The notes under the pieces were generated by a model that saw only the letters and a program-made list of their open reading frames with translations, was not told where the DNA came from and ran no database searches. Shown here one piece after another: positions 37,822 through 64,000 of a stretch of 64,000 nucleotides of DNA. Location of the stretch: NCBI GenBank assembly GCA_013076295.1, contig RQOL01000906.1:5084001-5148000 (forward strand). The letters run 5' to 3'. Every line of letters starts with the position of its first letter. The first letter of the stretch is position 1. The translations under genes and the position numbers were made by a program. The DNA is from Sanderia malayensis (Eukaryota; Cnidaria; Scyphozoa; Semaeostomeae; Pelagiidae).

Positions 37822-40800
37822 TCAAAGTTTCAAGTTATTTGAAATTGTGGTTCTTTGAATAAAACACGAGGCAACTCATGTGCACTAATTATTGTAATGA
37901 AATTTGGAGCCTCCGCGGTTATAAATAAATACAAAGACTTTGTCTTACCTGAAATATTCACTGCAGACAACTTTCTTCAAAATGCGACTGAGTTTGATTG
38001 GTGAAGTAGGCCACTCGTCGAAAAATGAGAGTTCAAAGCAACGTCCACTGACTTTGTGAAGTCGCTGGGGAAATATCTTCGTGAGCTGACAAACAAGAAT
38101 AAAAGACAACTTTTAAGATTGAGTTTTAAAAGAAATTAGCTCGCATAAAAGAGTGCAATATTGTTTGAATAAATTAATAAATTGCAAGGGATGAAAATGT
38201 CATCTTCGGAGATTCTGATTTTCTGGAATGTTCTTCCCCAAGAGAATCGAAAGAGAAAAGTTTGATACGAAAAACCTTGCATTAGAATCAATAGAAATTA
38301 TATTGTCTCAATGATGTTATGGAATATTGCGAATTATAGCAAAAACTGAAGCTAGAAAAAGCTTGACAACAATGTCTCCCGAGTTAGAAATTGATTTTTC
38401 AAAATTTGTTTCACGAGCGACATAATTTACTAATCCACTTTAAGTCGGCTACAGCTCATAAAAACAACACTCCTCACTGCAAACTCGCAAAGGAAATTGA
38501 AATTTATGAAATTACACGTTTTTTTTTATAAGAAACAGGTTTATAAGAAACCTAGATCTAGACGCCCTAAAATTTAAGAAACTTTTAGAACTACAAGGAA
38601 ATATCTAAGAAACATTAGAAATTTCGGAAACACGTTTTCCCTTTACGGATTTAACAAATGTCAACTACAGTAAGAATGTTTTATGTGCAAAGCATAACAT
38701 TGTCGGCGATTTTTCTTTGTTATGATACTAATATTTTGCCACATTCACGTTTTTTTCTTCGTTTTCACTACAACTTTGTTCATTAAGTTAAGAAACTTTT
38801 AAGAAACTTTTAGAACTAAAGTGTGGCTAAAAATTAAGAAACTTTTACTACTAGGCCTTGAGCCAGGTTTCTTATAAAAAAAACGTGTATTCAGTGAATT
38901 TTTGAAGAAGAGAGATTAGAAATGTCACTGGTAAGATTTGTAAATAAGGGTCAAGTAGGACTATGCATCATGTAGCCCACTAAATTTTTGCACTTTTGAA
39001 ATATACCTTCATTTGTCTGTGGTCGTGGTCTTGTTGAGTAGTGCAGTGCTGTTGTTGAATGAAAAGTAAAACCGTCCCCTACCACGTGTGCTTCTATCAT
39101 AATAAATATGGCAGAAGCACAGATGATATGAACGGGCTTCCTTTCCAGCAGAAAATACGTCACCAGCACTTCTTCATGTCTTCTTGATACATGTGTAGCA
39201 ACCCAAAGAGCTTCAACCAGCGTTATAACTCTGTGACAAACTAAAATGAAAAATTAGAAATCATTTATCAATAGCATTATTTTTTATCTTGACTAAATTG
39301 AGAGTTCGACATTCACTCTCAGGCCTAAGGCAAGGAAGCACAACTTGAATCAACGACGCCCAAAATGCATTGTTATGTCATGAAATCTGACCTCATCCAT
39401 GCCAAGCTAGGCCTCTGATTGAGGCCTTGAGTTTAGTCCTCTCCCCTCTCGGTTTTATATGAATTATTTATTCACGAAACTGTAATCACAACACGGGAAT
39501 GTCGGTTAAATAAAAGTTCAACACCGGACGACACGAAATGGAGGAGTCAATCACGACAAGACATTATGCTTATCTCCGCCACAATAAGCTCACTAAACTT
39601 CGTGCTCTACAAATGCAAACACTTTTGCTTTGCTTCCACAAAACGTGCTTAGATGTCACTCGCATCCCAAGCCATTGTAAGATAGTTATTGTATTAAGTT
39701 TAAAACAAAAGTGGCTGTGGACCACACGGTATAGAAGAGTTCAGTTAGGCATCACGAATCTCTGAGGGAATAAAAAATACTCCATCCTTTAAGCACAAAC
39801 TAATTGCATCAAGTTTGCGAATCCAAGGGGCAATTGTGCAAAAAACAGCTCAAACAAATGAATCAAATGTTCACTTCGTTATAGCGTAAACTTTGTTGTT
39901 GGTAAACAAGTCCGAATAACAATGTTTACTAAACATTGTTATTCGGACTGTTGCATGAAGAGAAAGTGAGAAGAAGCCAAATACTTTTAACAGAAGACTA
40001 ATTTAAAGTGTGCCAATACTAATTCTAATTTGATTAATTTCTGTATTTAATGCCCCAAAAAGTCGATCTTTAATTTGCTAGAACACAAAGAAAGAAATGA
40101 ATTTTGAGATCGATACAGACTGGACCCAATGTATCTGCTGGTCTCGCTTTCTCGAGCTTTCAAGTGAAAGTGAAACTTGTTCAACTGAGCGAGACTTGAG
40201 ATAGCTGAAGCAAGCAATATAGCTTTTTTCGTAATAGAACAGCAGTTCTGAAAGATATTCCACACATGTAGCGGCTGAGTCAACTGTGCCGCTTTCTAAA
40301 AGGCCTAAGTCCTTGCACATCACATCGAATAGATAAACGTTTTATAAAAAGAGAAAGTGCTTTATAAGAAAGCAATACTCGGCTCGTGAAAGAATTATGA
40401 AACTTCAGTACTGAGCTTTTAAAACCTAGAAAAGTTGAAAAAACTAGATACTCAACATTCTAAGGAGAAATAAGCATGAAAGCGCGAAATAGTTGAGGTT
40501 GTATCAAGATGGAATGATAAAAATGTTCTTGCACGGCACTTCCATCTATGCGAATGACCAGTAGCGTAACAATTTTCAATTTTTGCTGAGAAATCCTGAA
40601 AAAGGTTTTAGTACTGAAATTGGGAAAATGCTAAGAAAGTTTGATTATTGCTACGTGTATTGAAGTGTAACTCGAACCATACTCTGAAAAGATCTACAAA
40701 TGTTCACAATACCACAATGCATAGCACAAACTGCACACAATAGACAACCAACCGTGTCGTGTTTTCGTGAGGTGGTCTTTCGTTTTTAGAGATGCCTGAC

Positions 40801-40888
40801 CCGTCGTCGAATTCCGTCCTTGTTTGAGAAGCACCGGTGGGCCGGCCTGGGCTTTGAGAACTTCACTGGTGCCCATGAAAACGCGCAT
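37822..40888 (-). CDS. Unidentified multi-exon protein, tentative model
   Basis: Candidate exons with good splice sites: 40888-40753 (starts MRVFMGTSEVLKAQAGPPVL, ends phase 1), 40295-about 40117 (VDSAATCVEYLSELLFYYEK, then IACFSYLKSRSVEQVSLSLE), 39240-39007 (VEALWVATHVSRRHEEVLVT, AIFIMIEAHVVGDGFTF), 38051-37949 (GRCFELSFFDEWPTSPIKLS) and terminal 37852-37822 (ending NNLKL). The first join and the last two joins agree in phase; exon 2 to exon 3 does not with the donor I chose, so a donor or a small exon is missing. Exon 3 is hydrophobic in its middle. Amino-acid content looks like real protein, and I do not recognise the family. Strand and position make it a convergent neighbour of the annexin gene. 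Confidence 0.4.
38515..38887. mobile_element. 373-bp TIR element with TA target duplication
   Basis: Ends CACGTTTTTTTTTATAAGAA and TTCTTATAAAAAAAACGTG are inverted copies; TA flanks both sides. The inside is full of (T)AAGAAACTTTTA repeats. It lies between exons 3 and 4 of the unidentified minus-strand gene. ATAAGAAACC fragments at 31630-31660 look related. Confidence 0.75.
39909..39949. repeat. Perfect 19-bp hairpin
   Basis: AGTCCGAATAACAATGTTT, loop ACT, AAACATTGTTATTCGGACT. Intronic or intergenic. Confidence 0.9.
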
Positions 40889-41827
40889 GACATGTTTCAA
40901 ACGAGGACACGATTTGAACTTGTTCGAGACTTATCATCTGTCACGAGTTGCTAACAATGCACGATGAAACAATAGCGACTTTCAGTTCAGAACCTCTTAT
41001 TTACCCACTGTAACTATGATCTCTTCAGCTATTCGTTGAATTGAAGTTCACTTCAATGTTAGTTTGTTTTCTGATTAGAAGTTTGGTAAGATGCAAGTCG
41101 CAAATACGGTATTACTTTGGAGGCTAAAAGATTAAGTTGATAATTTCAGAGTCGAATCAACTAACAATCATAAATAACATTTATATGCAATACGGGTGCA
41201 ATACTTGCCGACATTTAGGCCTTGTATGTCCACACTACTGTATTTTGTCTTCACTTGGCAATGAACGTCATCGGATATTGACTGTTTCTTGTCCTTGTTC
41301 TTATCGTCCTTTTCTTCATCTTCATCTTCATCAACAATTCGACGATTCTCTTCTGATCGAATCGAGCTTCTGTTCTTTTCTCGAGAGCACATACAGTCAA
41401 GAACCTCCAAATAGCGGACCACTCAAGGCTTCGGGTGTGGCTGGAGACACTATTGATCCAAATATTTAAAAGCCTTGAATCTTCTAATAGGACCAGCCAC
41501 TATGTCTTCTTTTTTAACAGACACCTTCACAAGCTCCCAGCCATATTGCTTCTACCCAATACGTTTCTGCCATGTTAACATTAGCTTTTATAGAACAGTT
41601 AGTTCTGAGCTAATGACGTCTCTTTACTCATTTTCATCTCCTTGTCTCCCACCTCCCCATCTTCTCTCTTACTATCAAATGTAGTTGCACACTTTTATAC
41701 TTTGCTTCAACCAGCCAACTACACTGTACTGCGTATTGCTTCTCTAACAACATGGATGAGTCTAGCAGCTTGTTTATAAACAACCTCAAACAACAACTGT
41801 CTTTTTCTTTTCTTTATTAAAAAATAG
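40889..41827. other. Spacer with weak coding hints
   Basis: A minus-strand acidic frame (about 41404-41254, RIVDEDEDEEKDDKNKDKK) ends at a donor-like GTGAAG and could be an upstream exon, but nothing confirms it. A plus-strand MHDETIATFSSEPLIYP frame at 40958-41009 ends at GTAACT and could start the small plus-strand gene. Neither is supported by a family match. Confidence 0.25.
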
Positions 41828-42330
41828 GTTTCTCTCAACCACTGTATCAGCCGGAAAGTTGATAAATTGCAAGATGAACTGAATGCATCTGCTTACCACT
41901 ACATTCACGCAACAAATACCAACATAAAGGTAGGAGCCACAACGTCCAATTATTTTCACCTTGCACAGTCCAATCTTGGCAAATCGACTTTGCTTTAATT
42001 CGAACTCACATTTTATCTACTTCCTTTGATTTTGACTTGAACTATGTTACGTATGTTACAGGCTTTGAGCCCTGATACCTAAACTAAAAAAACTCCTTTG
42101 AACTCGACTCGACCACACGCCTCATTTCGCTCGACACACGACACACGGCTAAATGTTTCAATTCAACCGTGCCCATCCCACAGACAAACGAAGTCTGTCG
42201 TGATAATTTCACCGTCCTCTTCCGTGATTTCGTGACAGTTTGAAAAGGAAGAAAACGTTATATTGTTTTGTAATTTTTTCTGCAGCTTGACCTGTTCTTC
42301 GACACTGCTCGTTGCATCACGCGAACATAA
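41828..42330 (+). CDS. Possible small plus-strand gene, two 3' exons
   Basis: 41828-41929 lies between AATAG and GTAGGAG and reads VSLNHCISRKVDKLQDELNA then SAYHYIHATNTNIK in phase 0. 42286-42330 follows TTTTTTCTGCAG and reads LDLFFDTARCITRT then stop, also phase 0. Together 48 residues plus unknown 5' exons. The first exon looks amphipathic/helical. I do not recognise it; it may be the end of a short coiled-coil subunit. Confidence 0.35.
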
Positions 42331-43283
42331 TCCCATCTGCTACATGCACGAGAAAACACCCACTGAACTGTAACTGCCTTGACTCGAACCTCCTCTTCAA
42401 CTCGAAACTCAAAATTAGAAATACGAAAACATCATATGTATGATATGAAATATCATATTGAAAATGAGCTATGTGGTATCTTTTAGATAATTTTATAAGT
42501 CCCAGCCAAAAATATTAAAAATAAATAAGCCCCCAGGGGGCTGATTCGGGGATTTAGGGTAAGTGGGATCCTTGAATACAATGCTTGCTTAACACGAGGA
42601 ACTTGTTATATTGCACAGTTAAACCTCGATACACCAACTCCCTATATCCTGAAACTCCTCGATATATTGAGTATTTATGAGTCTTCTCTGCTTTATATAT
42701 CAGACACTCAGCGGTTTTAGGTTATGCTTTTGATAACTTGAAGCCTGGTTGATTAGAGTAAAAGTAAATCACTTTTTGCTGCAGTCAAATAAAACGAAAT
42801 AGAAACAAATTGTACAAAAGTAATATAGTTTGCAATTGGTCAATATTTTATCGAAGAAGAACAATAAAGATATAGCAAATTCAATAAAAATTATTCTACA
42901 AAAATATACACAATTAATACTTAGTTTCTCAATACTTATTAATTCTAAATTCAAATTTGAAATTTTGGCAGGTGAAATAAATTTGTATAAATTTGCTGCC
43001 ATACATGCGCATAAGATTAAACAAAAATAAGTTCATTTTTTGCCATTTAATTAAAGTTCAGACCAAAAATAATTTAACGTTAATTGAATGGGAATGAAAT
43101 GTATAAAATTTGTAGAATATTTTTATTGCATCAAGATATAAAAGCCCCTTGCGTTTCAAAAATAATGTGCAGTGGATATTGGAAGCTCATCAACGGACAA
43201 ATAAATCTTATGTATTTAAGCCACGAATATCACAATTCAAAGATTAAAGAAGTAAGAATTTGCTGTTACACTTATGATATAAT
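42331..43283. other. AT-rich spacer downstream of LYST
   Basis: LYST 3' UTR with AATAAA (minus) at 43123-43128, a CAGTTAAACCTCGATA TIR-like fragment at about 42617, and a CCCCCAGGGGG palindrome at 42531-42541. No gene seen. Confidence 0.4.
43123..43128 (-). terminator. Polyadenylation signal of LYST
   Basis: AATAAA on the minus strand about 156 bp past the TAA stop. Confidence 0.4.
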
Positions 43284-63698
<20,415 letters not shown>

Positions 63699-64000
63699 CT
63701 AACGTGTGTGAGAAAGGTGTTTTGCATTGAACAACAAATTCATCTAGGATACGGGGAAGACTTGAAAAAAGAGAGCGGAGAAAGGAATACTAGGAATATG
63801 GAATGACTAGGAATCAGGGTCAGAAAGATTGGAATTAAGACTAGATTATGAGAAATGAGGAATAAGACCCAGAAGATAAGAAACAAAAGTGACAGAATGA
63901 TTATTAGGAATCATTAAAGGACGAAAGACTTCATGACAAGATGATAACGAATCAAGATAATCTGATAGAAAATCTGGATAATGTAATGAGTAATGAAGAG
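63699..64000. other. LYST intron running off the right edge
   Basis: AG-rich, degenerate GGAATNAGAC-type sequence; no exon seen. Confidence 0.5.

Overview
The window is nuclear DNA of an animal. It is AT-rich, its genes are cut into many short exons by introns of roughly 100-1500 bp, and it carries TIMM50, peroxisomal hydroxyacid oxidase, a class A GPCR and an LYST-type BEACH/WD40 gene. The compact multi-intron genes, the many small TIR elements and the divergence from vertebrate sequences suggest an early-branching animal such as a sponge or cnidarian. I cannot place it more closely by reading alone.

Layout. Minus strand, 1-9.5 kb: TIMM50 (3' end cut by the window edge), HAO1-like 2-hydroxyacid oxidase ending in the peroxisomal signal SKL, single-exon PRORSD1-like prolyl-tRNA deacylase, and a two-exon rhodopsin-family receptor. 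After a 3.4-kb gap comes an 18-exon minus-strand gene (12944-21053) for a Hemingway/CFAP97-domain coiled-coil protein. Head to head with it, across 1.47 kb, starts a 31-exon plus-strand gene (22519-37283) for a 1,282-residue divergent annexin with eight repeats. At 37.8-42.3 kb there are exons of an unidentified minus-strand gene and of a possible small plus-strand gene. From 43284 to beyond the right edge lies the 3' part of LYST on the minus strand: 36 exons, 1,941 residues, with PH, BEACH and WD40 regions.

Exon joins were made by hand from GT/AG sites, reading phase and family similarity. The phase sums close for HAO1, the CFAP97-like gene, the annexin and LYST, so those models are internally consistent. 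The mid-window unidentified gene does not close and is tentative.

The best candidate for something undescribed is the octad annexin. It has a long basic/acidic N-terminal extension, degenerate calcium loops, a ~215-residue acidic linker and a polybasic C-terminus. The exon lengths of its two tetrads match (95+114 bp and 76+113 bp in both), which points to duplication of a whole tetrad. Its divergent promoter neighbour is a cilium-type gene. The non-coding part carries a TA-flanked MITE family (four copies in LYST introns), a hAT-like element with 8-bp target duplications, a 373-bp TIR element, several perfect hairpins, and minisatellites, one of them a 24-bp unit built on a palindrome.
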